From positions 605,569 to 669,568 of the forward strand of contig FJOG01000027.1 of NCBI GenBank assembly GCA_900073065.1: DNA of 64,000 nt, in the 5' to 3' direction. The notes under the pieces were generated by a model, which saw only the letters and a program-made list of their open reading frames with translations, had not been told where the DNA came from and searched no databases. Position numbers and translations under genes: made by a program. The DNA comes from Phialocephala subalpina (Eukaryota > Ascomycota > Leotiomycetes > Helotiales > Mollisiaceae). Of this stretch, positions 12,252 to 23,486 are shown in pieces (the stretch's first letter is position 1; every line of letters starts with the position of its first letter).

Positions 12252-12977
12252 ATGCCGATCCCAGTCGAAGTGATCAACGGGAAGAAGCACTTCACCGTCC
12301 TTGGTACCCCACCTTCTCCCTCAGCCTTGCCCCCGTTCTCCAATTCCCACAGCTAGCTAACCAGATCTTCGTGCAGAGAACAACCCCGAAGTCATGACCC
12401 CCCTAGCCCACCGCCTCGGCCTCTCCCCCTCCCTCGAATTTCACGACGTGTATTCCCTCACCGACCCCACGCTCCTCTCCATGATCCCGCGTCCCGTCCT
12501 CGCCCTCCTAGTAATTATCCCTTTCACACCTTCCTGGCACGCGAATAGAGTCGAAGAAGATAAAGACAAAGGAGAATATGAAGGGAAAGGAGAAAAGGAG
12601 CCAGTAATCTGGTTCACCCAAACAATCGGCCACGCCTGCGGTTCCATCGGTCTAATCCACTGCCTTCTCAACGGCCCCGCTCGTCAATACATCCAACCAA
12701 ACACCTTTCTCTCAAAACTCCGCGAAGAGGCGATTCCGCTAGGAATGAAAGACCGCGCTCGCCTGCTCTACGACTCCCAAGAATTAGAGGACGCGCATCA
12801 AAGCGTAGCAGAAATAGGAGACACGGCTGCACCTGATGCGGACGGAGGAGATAAGCTGGGGCAGCATTTCGTTGCGTTTGTGAAGGAAGGTGGACACTTA
12901 TGGGAGTTGGAGGGGGGTAGGAAGGGTCCGTTGGATAGAAGAGAGCTGGGGGAGGATGAAGATGTTCTGAGTGAGAA
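12252..12977 (+). CDS. Ubiquitin C-terminal hydrolase (peptidase C12), 3' end lost in gap
   Basis: Exon 1 is 12252-12303, intron 12304-12376 (gtaccc...gtgcag), exon 2 from 12377 into the N run; the join reads V L|E N N P E V M T. This family cleaves ubiquitin from small C-terminal adducts and precursors in cytosol and nucleus. The active-site signature is present: oxyanion Gln at about residue 99 and nucleophile Cys at about 105 in TQTIGHACGSIGLIHC, and the general-base His at about 181 in GQHFVAFV. The third catalytic position, normally Asp in an ELDG-type motif, reads Glu here (HLWELEGGRKGP), which is odd. The N-terminal start MPIPVEVINGKKHFTVLE matches the family well. A charged insertion (about residues 75-92, EEDKDKGEYEGKGEKE) lengthens the loop before the active site. 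The last few tens of residues are missing in the gap; LRFQVSLSY-like coding at 13857-13890 might be the tail but this is weak. Confidence 0.85.
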
Positions 12978-13838
12978 NNNNNNNNNNNNNNNNNNNNNNN
13001 NNNNNNNNNNNNNNNNNNNNNNNNNNNNNNNNNNNNNNNNNNNNNNNNNNNNNNNNNNNNNNNNNNNNNNNNNNNNNNNNNNNNNNNNNNNNNNNNNNNN
13101 NNNNNNNNNNNNNNNNNNNNNNNNNNNNNNNNNNNNNNNNNNNNNNNNNNNNNNNNNNNNNNNNNNNNNNNNNNNNNNNNNNNNNNNNNNNNNNNNNNNN
13201 NNNNNNNNNNNNNNNNNNNNNNNNNNNNNNNNNNNNNNNNNNNNNNNNNNNNNNNNNNNNNNNNNNNNNNNNNNNNNNNNNNNNNNNNNNNNNNNNNNNN
13301 NNNNNNNNNNNNNNNNNNNNNNNNNNNNNNNNNNNNNNNNNNNNNNNNNNNNNNNNNNNNNNNNNNNNNNNNNNNNNNNNNNNNNNNNNNNNNNNNNNNN
13401 NNNNNNNNNNNNNNNNNNNNNNNNNNNNNNNNNNNNNNNNNNNNNNNNNNNNNNNNNNNNNNNNNNNNNNNNNNNNNNNNNNNNNNNNNNNNNNNNNNNN
13501 NNNNNNNNNNNNNNNNNNNNNNNNNNNNNNNNNNNNNNNNNNNNNNNNNNNNNNNNNNNNNNNNNNNNNNNNNNNNNNNNNNNNNNNNNNNNNNNNNNNN
13601 NNNNNNNNNNNNNNNNNNNNNNNNNNNNNNNNNNNNNNNNNNNNNNNNNNNNNNNNNNNNNNNNNNNNNNNNNNNNNNNNNNNNNNNNNNNNNNNNNNNN
13701 NNNNNNNNNNNNNNNNNNNNNNNNNNNNNNNNNNNNNNNNNNNNNNNNNNNNNNNNNNNNNNNNNNNNNNNNNNNNNNNNNNNNNNNNNNNNNNNNNNNN
13801 NNNNNNNNNNNNNNNNNNNNNNNNNNNNNNNNNNNNNN
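12978..13838. other. Assembly gap (861 N)
   Basis: Unresolved bases. Long open frames crossing it are artefacts of N. Confidence 0.99.
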
Positions 13839-16800
13839 AAGAAGGCGCAGGACAGAGTTCTGAGATTCCAAGTTTCGCTTTCGTATTTCGTATAACGGAC
13901 AAGGGGAAGGGAGGAGAAAAAAGTTTGGCACGACACTGGAAGGAGCAACGGACGGAGTTAATGCATTACAGGTTTTCATTTCATTTTCTTTTCAACAGCT
14001 AAGAGAAAGTATGACAAAGAGGGTTGCCGATCTTCTACCGTATAACATGCTTAGGCCAAAACAAAGTACTTCTGATTCGGATGGCAATGGAACCTCTTCA
14101 TGATGGGATTACCAAGGAAATATCCCTATGCTGTTCTCGCAGGAAAGAAGGTTCCATACCGGGGCACATTCTCGGTGGCCGAGAACAAGCCGCATGCATC
14201 AAACTCAAGCACGAGAGGCGGTGAAGGAGACTTGAGCCCCATCTATGGTCTTGGCGTTATACCTCACAATGAGGCGACCTCGCCGCAAATCCATATCTTT
14301 GCAACATATGAAAAACACCGCCTGGTGCCAAGAACCAGGTCATAAGAAGTAGCCCGATATCCACATGGTACACGCAAGATGAAGGATAGAATACTACCAG
14401 AAGAGTAAAGCGCATGAGGTTTCCTCATAGAATACTGAAGGGGAAGAATGATTCAAGAATCTAGGAAATATCAAAACCGCTTGCTGGAAGGATAAGAAGC
14501 TACCGACTTTAGTAGAAGGGGTAATCGTAGAAGCAGGAATATCTGAAGATCAGCGAAAACATATCACATTATTCAAAGCCACGAGCAGTATCCCGAGCGA
14601 GTGGCTACTAGTCTACTACACCAGTCCCGCCTGTCTGTCTGACAGCGCAGATCCTTCCTCAAGCAGAAACAAAGTTTGAAGACTCACGGCGTGGAAAAAC
14701 AGGCAACAATGCAGGCAGATACGGCGTTGACCACTTACCGGTTTCGATTGAGCAAAGTTCGAATCCATACTGGTGGAAGGTTGGGTGGAACCAGCGGGTC
14801 CAAATGCGTCAGCGGGACCGAAGTCATCATTCATTCTCCCAGAATTCCAACAGCTCGGAGAAAGTTTCTGCAAGAGGGTAATACACGTACAAATCCTTGA
14901 ATCATGCCGAATGCCAGTGACATTTAGGATGGCAATCCCGATATGATGTTCGAGGGTGGGGTATCCGTCTCTTCGGTATCCAGTGGCATGATGGCAAATT
15001 GACTCTAGTAGGAAGCCACGAAGCACGATAGGACCCTCCATTCATAGTGCGGCCGCACTATTTTCGATTCCGGCACGGCTGAAGCCTTCCTCAAGGACGT
15101 CTGTCCAGAATTGGATGGTCCGAGAGTGAAAGCAGGAAACCGCAGCCAACCGCCACCATTCGGCACCGCCCCGGATGAGAGATGCACGACCCTCCCATGA
15201 GGAGACGGGAAGTATGTCCTCATTTTTGCAGCAGCTAGTCTTGTCAAGTGCTCTGACAACTTGCTAGGGATGTTTATCGCGCAATCTTCTTGGCAATTGC
15301 GTCGGGCCGCGTACTCCAAGCAACACCAAGAAAGCTTGCTCCCGGATAAATTGGTGAAATGGTATGTGCTCAACAGTATATCGAAATTGATATCGCCCGT
15401 ATTGAGTCGCAAACAAGATCAGCGCCCCCGGGACGGGACGTGTCGGGGTAGAACCCGCATTTGTCTGGGTGCAACGTCCACGCAGTCTCAGAGTCTCGCA
15501 GATTCCCAGAGCCACGGCTCGCTCTCAACGGTCCTCCACACCGCTTCGGATTGGTCGATATGGGAGGAGAATGGTACTCGGAGAGTTATGACACTGGTTC
15601 GTGTTCCACGAGATCCTGCAGCAATGAGAACGTGCTTGTTGAAGGACTTCGTATGTCCAATGAGGCGTTGCAGGTGCATCAGCACGATTCAGCAGACTGG
15701 GATCCGATATTGCAGTCGACCGCGAGGATTTCTCCAGCAATTGACCAACAATGTCTTCGACACCTCGGCGGATGGAGCGGGGTCCGCAGGTCTTTGTAAG
15801 TACACCGTAAGTTCCGTTTCGTAGCTTTTACGTTCTATATTACACTGCGTTAGCTTTTGACGCAACAACGGAGCAATAGAACCACTTGGGTGATACTTGC
15901 ATGGACGGGACGTTATCGCCGAGTCTACGGTTTTGTCGGGATAACCCATTGAAGGTGGAGAGCGCGTATGGCGGGTGGCACTCTTGGGACATAGCGAGAG
16001 CTTCAATTGTCGTTGTGGACGCATTTCAACATGCAATGAAGGATGAAGTTGGATGTTGTTGTCAAAATGATGTCCCGGAGATGAAGAGAAGAGATGTTCT
16101 ATTCTGGAAAGAATAGGCGTCCCGGGAACACGGCTGTGGCACCATTTCGCTTAGGGCATCGCGGGTAATGTCTCAGTGAGGGATGACCCCTGAGCAGAAT
16201 CTTTTAGTGCTCCAACACCACCAAACAGCAACATCTTCTTCCAATCTCCACGGCCAATTTTCCCTTAGTTCTAGGTCCCGACCTGTACTAACAGCTACTA
16301 GTAGCCACCAACTATATCCCCTCGGACGGCTCCCAATCATTAATTGGAAGACAACGTCCTCGCCAAGCAGCTTGAATCCAGATCAAGCAGGTGTCAAGAC
16401 TACAACTCGATAAGTGCCGCCATGGCTTGCTATGGGATAGGATAGGCTGTTCGGGACCACGGTATGACCGAGATCTGGATTTCGGGAGCGGAGCATAATC
16501 GTCGGTATAGTTTACGTGCCCGACTGCAGTCGCATCCGCTCCCATTATATCCAAGATGATAAAGTAGGGCAGTGGGGGCAGATGCAGTCCGGCTCTGTCA
16601 ATGTCGGTGGAGTGTCAGTCGACAACGAGGGCCTCCTTGTTGTCTTGTTCTCTCCTTTTAAGCACAACGCTACGACCACATCGAAGCCAATGTCTCCTAG
16701 CTGCATCTTGACAGCAGAAGATCTTCTGGGGACGACGCCGTTCAATCCTGCTACCGGTACTTGCTTGCTTCTTTTGCGGTTCGTCTGAAGCTACCTCCGT

Positions 16801-17006
16801 ACGGCTGAACGACCTTTGAAACTATCAGCTGGAATACGATTTGCTTTCATCTGACATGAAGCTCGTCTAGCAGAGGCAGAAATATTCTTGGAACCGACAT
16901 CGAGCCTCACTTTTGCACTCTGCATTCACGGCAAGATCCTCCGCATCCAGGTCAGAGCTTTTAGATTCGTCCTCCATGTCAGCCCATCGGGCATCTCATC
17001 TCGAAG
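13839..17006. other. Long stretch without a supportable gene
   Basis: Many overlapping frames of 60-190 codons are open on both strands (largest 15261-15824 plus), but none has a recognisable motif, none extends across plausible splice sites into a second convincing exon, and several overlap each other in antisense. The last 200 bases are the leader of the NRPS-like gene and include the site at 16797. An unknown multi-exon gene between about 15250 and 16120 cannot be ruled out. Confidence 0.3.
16797..16804. promoter_or_regulatory. CCGTACGG palindrome upstream of NRPS-like gene
   Basis: A perfect 8-bp palindrome of everted CGG half-sites lies 203 bases before the start codon. CGG/CCG pairs are what Zn2Cys6 factors bind, and such a factor is encoded nearby. 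A related element (GGTACGGT-agg-ACCGTACC) lies at 20933-20951. Binding is only a guess. Confidence 0.25.
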
Positions 17007-19946
17007 ATGCCTTCTGATGTCCAGCCAAACGTTCTCTATGACCTCCTAAGGCGCATTTCATTCAAGTCATTCTTGAAGCTAGCTTCTGGTCTTGGACCGC
17101 GCTCCCTCTACAAAGTCCTTCACGACTTCCTCTTACGCGTCTCGTTTCGACCCTCGAAAAAGTCAAAGCCAACAAACCTATACCAGCTTCTCCAGAGAGC
17201 TGCAGCGAGCACTACAGGCAATGGAATCTCGATATACTCTCCTGGATCAATCGCGCAAGTCGGCCTCAGACTCAGCTATGCTGACCTGCTCATCGCTGCG
17301 AATACCAAAGCGCGTCTTTTGAGCCAAGTCAATGGCATAAAGGACGACTCGGTCGTACTTCTTCACTTCGACAACCACCGAGATGGCATTGAATGGTTCT
17401 GGGCTACCGTCACTGCTGGTTATATTCCTGCTATTTCGACTCCTTTCACCCACGACACCGAGGCGCGCAAGAAGCATCTCATGCATCTCCAGGTAGTCTT
17501 GAAAGAACCCATCATCCTCACTTCCGAGCATCTTGTGCCTGAATTTCTCGACATTGAAGGCCTCAATATTCATACCATCGAAAGCATACAAGCCAGCAAG
17601 CATGAGGGAGATCTCCCAACGCTTGGTCGCGGGTTGCTGAAAAAGGGGGATGACATTGCGGCTCTCATGCTCACCTCTGGAAGTACTGGCCATGCAAAAG
17701 CAGTTGCACTACGGCATGGACAGATGCTCACCTCTATCTCTGGAAAGTCCGTTCATCACACTACGACTCCTGCCGACAAATTCTTGAACTGGATTGGTCT
17801 AGATCACGTGGCGAATTTGGCGGAAACTCATCTCCATTCCATGAATCTTGCTGCTGAGCAAGTTCATGTTCAAGCTTCAGATTTATTGGTTGACCCACTG
17901 AGGTTTCTTACTCTCATTAGCCGCCATCGGATCACGCATACCTTTGCTCCGAATTTCTTCTTGGCGAGCTTGAGGACTGCTTTGGAAAAGCCAGATCCAT
18001 TTGCTGGAGATATTCCAGATCTGTCCTGTCTTCGTGTATTGATTTCTGGTGGCGAGCAAATTGTTGTTGAAACATGTCAAGCGTTGACTCTATTACTGCA
18101 CAGGTATGGGTGCTATGGCGAAGTCATCAGACCTGGGTTTGGAATGACAGAAACTTGTGCTGGATCAATCTACAATAGGAACTGCCCATCCTATGACATC
18201 TCGAATCACAGCGAATTTGGTTCTCTTGGAACGTGCGTGCCTGGTATGAGCATGCGCATCACGGGCGATTCGGGAGAGATCGTTGCAAAGAATGAGATTG
18301 GAAATCTAGAGATCTCAGGACCAATCGTTTTCAAGGAGTATTTCAACAACCCCAAGGCAACTGCTGAATCCTTTACAAAAGACGGATGGTTCATCACTGG
18401 AGATCGAGCATTGATTGATTCCACTGGCCGACTTCAGATGACAGGAAGAGCGAAAGAGAACATCATCATTAATGGTGTGAAATACTTCCCTCACGAGGTC
18501 GAGACTGCTCTCGAGGAAGCACGAATTGATGGAGTCACGCCGTCATACACAGCCGTCTTCCCATACAGACCCAAAGGCTCTCAGACGGAGGTCCTCTGTG
18601 TTGTCTACCTCCCCAGCTACGATGACGATGACGTTCTCGCTCGAGTCAAGGCAACTGATTCCATCTCAACTATCTGCACAATGCAATGCGGAGTTCGTCC
18701 ATACGACATCATTCCGCTGACAGCTGCTCACCTACCCAAATCTTCCCTCGGTAAGCTCTCTCGAGCAAAGATCAGAATTGCCTTCGAGAACGGCATATTT
18801 GCAGACTACAAAGCCACCAACGACGCTCTCATTCAGCAACATCGAGCATCTCAGCGTCAAGCACCTACCAATGACACCGAAGCCACCATCATGAAAGTCT
18901 TCTCTGAGGAGTTTGATATCCCAGAAGAAGACATAGGCATCAACACCTCCCTGTTTGAGATGGGCGTTAGCAGTATCGAAATCATTCGTCTTAAGACTCG
19001 CATTGAGACCGCCCTTTCACTCCCCACAGAAATTCCTATCATAACAATGATGACCAACCCCACCATCTCCGCCCTCTCCCTCGCACTTCTCCAACTCTCC
19101 AAGCCCAAAGAATACAACCCCATCGTCACTCTCCAATCCGGAGGATCAAAGACACCCCTCTTCCTCGTCCACCCCGGCGTAGGCGAAGTCCTCGTCTTCC
19201 TCAACCTCGCAAAATACATCGTCGACCGTCCCATCTACGCCCTCCGCGCCCGCGGTTTCGACACAAATGAAGAACCATTCACCTCCATCCCCGAAATAGT
19301 CTCTACCTATCACTCACACATCAAGCGTGTGCAACCTAGCGGCCCCTACGCTATTGCCGGCTATTCATACGGCTCCATGCTCGCCGTTGAAATCGCCAAA
19401 ATTCTCGAATCCCAAGGAGACGAAGTCAAGTTCCTCGGAGTCCTGAACCTACCACCACACATCAAATTCCGGATGCGGCAACTTGACTGGATTTCAGTGC
19501 TCCTCCACCTCTCCTATTTCCTCGACCTCTTCTCCGAAGAACACGCCCACGCCATCTCACCAGCTATGCATCTGCTCACACCAAATCAAGTCCTCACCCA
19601 TATCCTCTCCATCGCTCCCCCCGACCGTTTATCAGAAATGGCCTTAGACGCCGAGAAGCTCAGAAAATGGACAGACATCTCCCACGGCTTACACGTGATA
19701 GCACATGATTACGACCCCTCCGGCCTGGTCTCAAAAATGGACGTCTTTTATGCGATTCCGTTAGCTGCAGTAGCGAAAGACAAGAAAGATTGGATGGAGA
19801 ATCATTTGCAGAAGTGGGATGGGTTTGTGAGTGAGGAGGTGAGGTTTCATGAGGTTGAGGGGGCGCATTATACGATGTTGGGTCCGGAGAATGTTTTCAG
19901 TTTTCAGAAGACGTTGAGGGGTATTTTGAAAGAGAGGGGACTGTGA
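17007..19946 (+). CDS. NRPS-like A-T-TE enzyme (aryl-pyruvate dimerising type)
   Basis: Single-exon gene of 979 aa, the usual size for the A-T-TE quinone/furanone synthetases (TdiA, AtrA, MicA type). Those enzymes adenylate an aryl pyruvate, load it on the carrier domain and let the thioesterase dimerise it to a quinone, furanone or butyrolactone core. Visible motifs: family-specific N-terminal stretch NLYQLLQRAA (about 52-61); A3 LTSGSTG (about 222); the DHVANLAETHLHSMNL segment typical of this subgroup; A5 GFGMTET (about 377); A7-A8 TGD...GRLQMTGRAKENIIINGVKY (about 463-490); A10 PKSSLGKLSR with the lysine; carrier motif GVSSIE, phosphopantetheine Ser near 653; thioesterase GYSYG, Ser near 787; catalytic-type His in GAHYTMLG near 952. 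No condensation domain. Which aryl pyruvate is used cannot be read by eye. No aminotransferase or tailoring enzyme is visible beside it. Confidence 0.9.
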   Translation: MPSDVQPNVLYDLLRRISFKSFLKLASGLGPRSLYKVLHDFLLRVSFRPSKKSKPTNLYQLLQRAAASTTGNGISIYSPGSIAQVGLRLSYADLLIAANTKARLLSQVNGIKDDSVVLLHFDNHRDGIEWFWATVTAGYIPAISTPFTHDTEARKKHLMHLQVVLKEPIILTSEHLVPEFLDIEGLNIHTIESIQASKHEGDLPTLGRGLLKKGDDIAALMLTSGSTGHAKAVALRHGQMLTSISGKSVHHTTTPADKFLNWIGLDHVANLAETHLHSMNLAAEQVHVQASDLLVDPLRFLTLISRHRITHTFAPNFFLASLRTALEKPDPFAGDIPDLSCLRVLISGGEQIVVETCQALTLLLHRYGCYGEVIRPGFGMTETCAGSIYNRNCPSYDISNHSEFGSLGTCVPGMSMRITGDSGEIVAKNEIGNLEISGPIVFKEYFNNPKATAESFTKDGWFITGDRALIDSTGRLQMTGRAKENIIINGVKYFPHEVETALEEARIDGVTPSYTAVFPYRPKGSQTEVLCVVYLPSYDDDDVLARVKATDSISTICTMQCGVRPYDIIPLTAAHLPKSSLGKLSRAKIRIAFENGIFADYKATNDALIQQHRASQRQAPTNDTEATIMKVFSEEFDIPEEDIGINTSLFEMGVSSIEIIRLKTRIETALSLPTEIPIITMMTNPTISALSLALLQLSKPKEYNPIVTLQSGGSKTPLFLVHPGVGEVLVFLNLAKYIVDRPIYALRARGFDTNEEPFTSIPEIVSTYHSHIKRVQPSGPYAIAGYSYGSMLAVEIAKILESQGDEVKFLGVLNLPPHIKFRMRQLDWISVLLHLSYFLDLFSEEHAHAISPAMHLLTPNQVLTHILSIAPPDRLSEMALDAEKLRKWTDISHGLHVIAHDYDPSGLVSKMDVFYAIPLAAVAKDKKDWMENHLQKWDGFVSEEVRFHEVEGAHYTMLGPENVFSFQKTLRGILKERGL

Positions 19947-21568
19947 GCGGAAGGAACTCGCTGTCGACTTCTAATTCTGGATGTTGGATCGAGCCTCATT
20001 TAGAACCATCTTGGATTCGACGTCCATTCGGCAACTTCATGAAGAACCTTTCTCGGAGAGGACCTTGCAGCACAGTTGGATTGACGAAATGGCGATGGAT
20101 AATAATGGCGATACGACCACATACTACATGCATGATTTCTCTGCTTAATTATTACAGGATACCGGCACAATAGAGAGATTAGATTACCATAGAAGTAAAA
20201 TAGATTGTGCATCTGCACATGCATGCACGAAGTACCCAACCCCTCTTCGCCCTTTGATAAAGTATGGTACAAACCAGGAAGGTACTTCATGTACAGTAAG
20301 TTCAAGTTCGGCTCCCACGCAATATAACTGGTGCTAGAATACGCCCCTACAACATAAAGTTTTCAAGCATTCATGCCATTTTAACAAGCGCAATTCTCCC
20401 AGTCGCTACACCAAAAATGAGTTTTTTGCAACAACTACCCACGCGATAAAATTAATAAAATAATAACCTTATAATTTATGCATAATTAATGCGATTCAAA
20501 TGCACTTTTTAAAATTATAAAAAGCTGTGAACTAGTTGCGCTGTAATTGCACTTTGCATCGATATCGCGACCTTTTCTGTCAACTACTTAGGCGAGATAA
20601 AGCGGCATGGGCAGGTTTGGCTGTCAAAATGTTGCTGCCTTGTGGCCTTATACCATTCTAATCGATTCCAGGATACGGCGTGGAAAGGTCCTTCACTCTG
20701 TCGGCCGCCCTGACCTTCACGGGATACTGCATTAGGGCAAAACACCATGCTAGACCGAAGGCTCGCAGAAACTTACCCAAAAAAAATTCCAAAAGATCAT
20801 CCCTGAGGTACTGTGCCCTCTGTGCCACAGGAATCCTCCATCGTCCTGTACGAGCCTCGTGGTGACAAGGAAACTTTATCTTGGAGCTCACTGAGCTCTC
20901 GCTGATCTTTGTCGTTTTCAGTAATACTGCGGGGTACGGTAGGACCGTACCGTATGCTGCTCGTACCTTGATATCCGTGTCAGCCATTTGACAGGATGTC
21001 TCAAGTCAAAACCTTGGAGCCCAGCAAGGCGTTACCAGATTTCGTTCGAAACGCACTAGGGGATCACGACTTCTTTCTCTTGATTGGATCAGAGTCCGAT
21101 TACTGAACCCGAAGTTGCACAAGTACGATTAAGGTTACGTACCGCGATGATGTACCGACCGAGGTTATCAAAGTCTAAATCTCGTACAGTGTCAAACCTT
21201 CAAAAACTGCCTGACCGGGAAATTAATAATCTGACATCCGAAAACCTTCGGAAATATTGCTCTTTCGGGCCCCAGGATCCGAGTGCTTGCACAATTTGTT
21301 TCATACTGTACATATGTCTGCATAAGCTGCATCCGTTGCTCTTGGCAATGTGACATAATCTTCAGATCCCACTTACTGTACCATTAGGGCTGATGCTTCC
21401 GGTATCCGTTTTGCGCCATTCCTTAAAGCTTCCACCCGGATGATCAAACCCGAACCATCAGATTCAAAACTTTGAAATGTTTTTGTTGCCGCTAACGATA
21501 GTATGGTATATTGCTGATTTCTCCGCCGATTTGGACCGAACCTCAAACTCCGAAGTCTCGCGTTCTGC
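19947..21568. other. Convergent intergenic region
   Basis: Lies between the 3' ends of the NRPS-like and Zn2Cys6 genes. 20420-20560 is AT-rich with words such as caaaaatgagttttttgcaac that look like a decayed transposon end, unproven. 20933-20951 is a perfect 8-bp inverted repeat (GGTACGGT, agg, ACCGTACC). A 109-codon minus frame at 20658-20987 overlaps it and has no motif. Confidence 0.3.
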
Positions 21569-23486
21569 TCACCACGGAATAACAACTTCCCTCCTAACCT
21601 CCTCCCCTATAAGCGAGCCCCTTACTGGCTGCAAACAAGACACACTCGCCTCCCTCTTCGCCGTCTCAAATGACATCTTGATACACCTCGCCGCAGCCCA
21701 CTCAGGAACGTAATCCTGATCTTCATCTCCTGGCCTCAAACCTTCTTCTTCGATCCCCGCCAACCACGCCATGATTTTCCCCACCACGATCCCATCCCAT
21801 ACGCCTTCTTTCCGGGGACTTCGAAGCAGAAGTTGGATAGCTTCCCGTCTTAGCGCTCGATGCCGATAGATCCATCCGACCGTCATCAGCGGCACGATGA
21901 TCTGCATATCGAACACGAATCCCGTCCCTCCCTCCCCATCTTCCGATTTCTGCGGCTGATCCAACAATATCCTCGCGATATCAACTAATTCCTCCAATTC
22001 CGTGGTAAATCTTCCATCGTTAACAAGACTCGAATGACTATTATTAGACGCAATGGACATATATCCCGCTAACCAGTGCAACCGTAACGTACTTGCAAGT
22101 AAAAACTCCTCATGCGGTGCATTCCTGCTTCTGGAGTGATTGAGCAAAGGTCGAAACGCATCATCCCATCTCTCATACTCTTTCAACGTCTCCAATCTCT
22201 CTTCAAAAGTCGGATCCACATCAAAGAACAAAGAACAAGGTCCGTTATCCTCCGTATCGCTCGTCGGACTCCCTCCCGGAGAACTCGGCGTCGAAAAATT
22301 CTGTAAATGCATGGTGGAGCGAAGCCAGTGCATACTCCTCCTAATCACAATTTCCAACAGCGTCTTTGCTTCCCTCAGACTTGGAAAGACGGGAGGCATC
22401 TCGTCGATTGATGCCTGACCGCAATGGCGGTAATGCTCGTGAGCTTCCCTTGTTCGTCCATCGGCGTATGTCATCACTTGGATCTCTAGACTTCCAAATG
22501 CTCTCAAAATGTCGTCTTCCACCACCCGAGGATCTTCGCTGCCGACTCGGATGTGGATGTGTCCGCTCTCATCCGGTTTGTAGAATGAAGATGCCCATTC
22601 TCGTATCAGCTTGAGTCCGGAATAGACTTGATTGATTGCTAGCTCGTGATATCCGTGATAGGATTCAAAGCAGTAGAATAGTAGACAAGCAATTAGCGTC
22701 GTCCGTAGGTCACAGAAGCCTCCTGCTACGTCTCGACGGAGGAGACAAAGGGCTTTGCTGTATTGTCGGAAGGCGAATTGATGCCGTAAGGTTCCAACTG
22801 AGTTCTCTGGCCGAGGTGAGGGATGAGAGAGATTTAATGCTCCGATGGCAATAACAGCATGTCGGATCGAGGGGGAAGTCTCACATGCTTGGAGCATGAG
22901 ACGAGTCCATAACTCCGTTGAAAAAGATGACGATAGTTGGTGAGAAGTGCGGTTACAGAACGTCTGAAACGCTTGATACTCATGAGGATTCTGGAATAAT
23001 AACCGTGTCGGTGAAGGGTATAGCTTTGTCTGAGCTTGAATAGTCGGAGGTCTGAAATCTGAAGAGTCTTTGGTGGATGGACCAGGTGATGCAGGACTCC
23101 CAGGTGACTTTGGGACCAGCACCCTCGAACTTTTCGACGAAGCCGGCTTCGACGGAGATTTATTCGAGTAGCCGTCGCACTGGTGACCAAACCTCACACA
23201 GCGCAAACAGCTAGGCTTAGTCTCATCGCACTTCACGCGACGTATCCTGGATTGATGATATTTAGCTAGGGTTCGTATATCTCAAATTCGGGACTCGCGT
23301 CATCGCACAGGCTGATCTCCAAAATACAATTCGACTCGACGCAACACTTCAAATCTTCAAGGAAACGCATTTTACGAACTTGCATGTCTGGCATCCCGTC
23401 TTCACCTTCGGTTTGCTCGCCCTCGTCTTCTTGACCTTCACATCCGAATCTGGTTTTGGTGATGTCGCGTCCAATCTTTCTGCCAT
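21569..23486 (-). CDS. Zn2Cys6 transcription factor with fungal-specific TF domain
   Basis: Two exons on the minus strand: 23486-23380 and 23246-21569, 594 aa. The 133-nt intron (gttcgt...aatccag) splits the zinc cluster; joining gives GCQTCKIRRVKCDETKPSC followed by LRCVRFGHQC, a perfect C-x2-C-x6-C-x6-C-x2-C-x6-C binuclear cluster at about residues 32-58. A basic K/R-rich arm precedes it and a Ser/Pro-rich linker follows. From about residue 100 comes the Fungal_trans_2-type regulatory domain (YQAFQTFCNRTSHQLSSSF; LMLQACETSPSIRHAVIAIG). It is expected to be nuclear and to bind CGG-type sites. It converges on the NRPS-like gene 1.6 kb away, so it could be the pathway regulator, but proximity is the only evidence. 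A further intron near the C-terminus is possible. Confidence 0.88.

Noticed and set aside
12394..14002. Very long open frames on both strands across 12978-13838
   Set aside because: They exist only because the N run contains no stops.
14740..14790. tRNA-like T-loop (agttcgaatcc)
   Set aside because: No five-pair T stem, no acceptor or anticodon arm, and no A box upstream.
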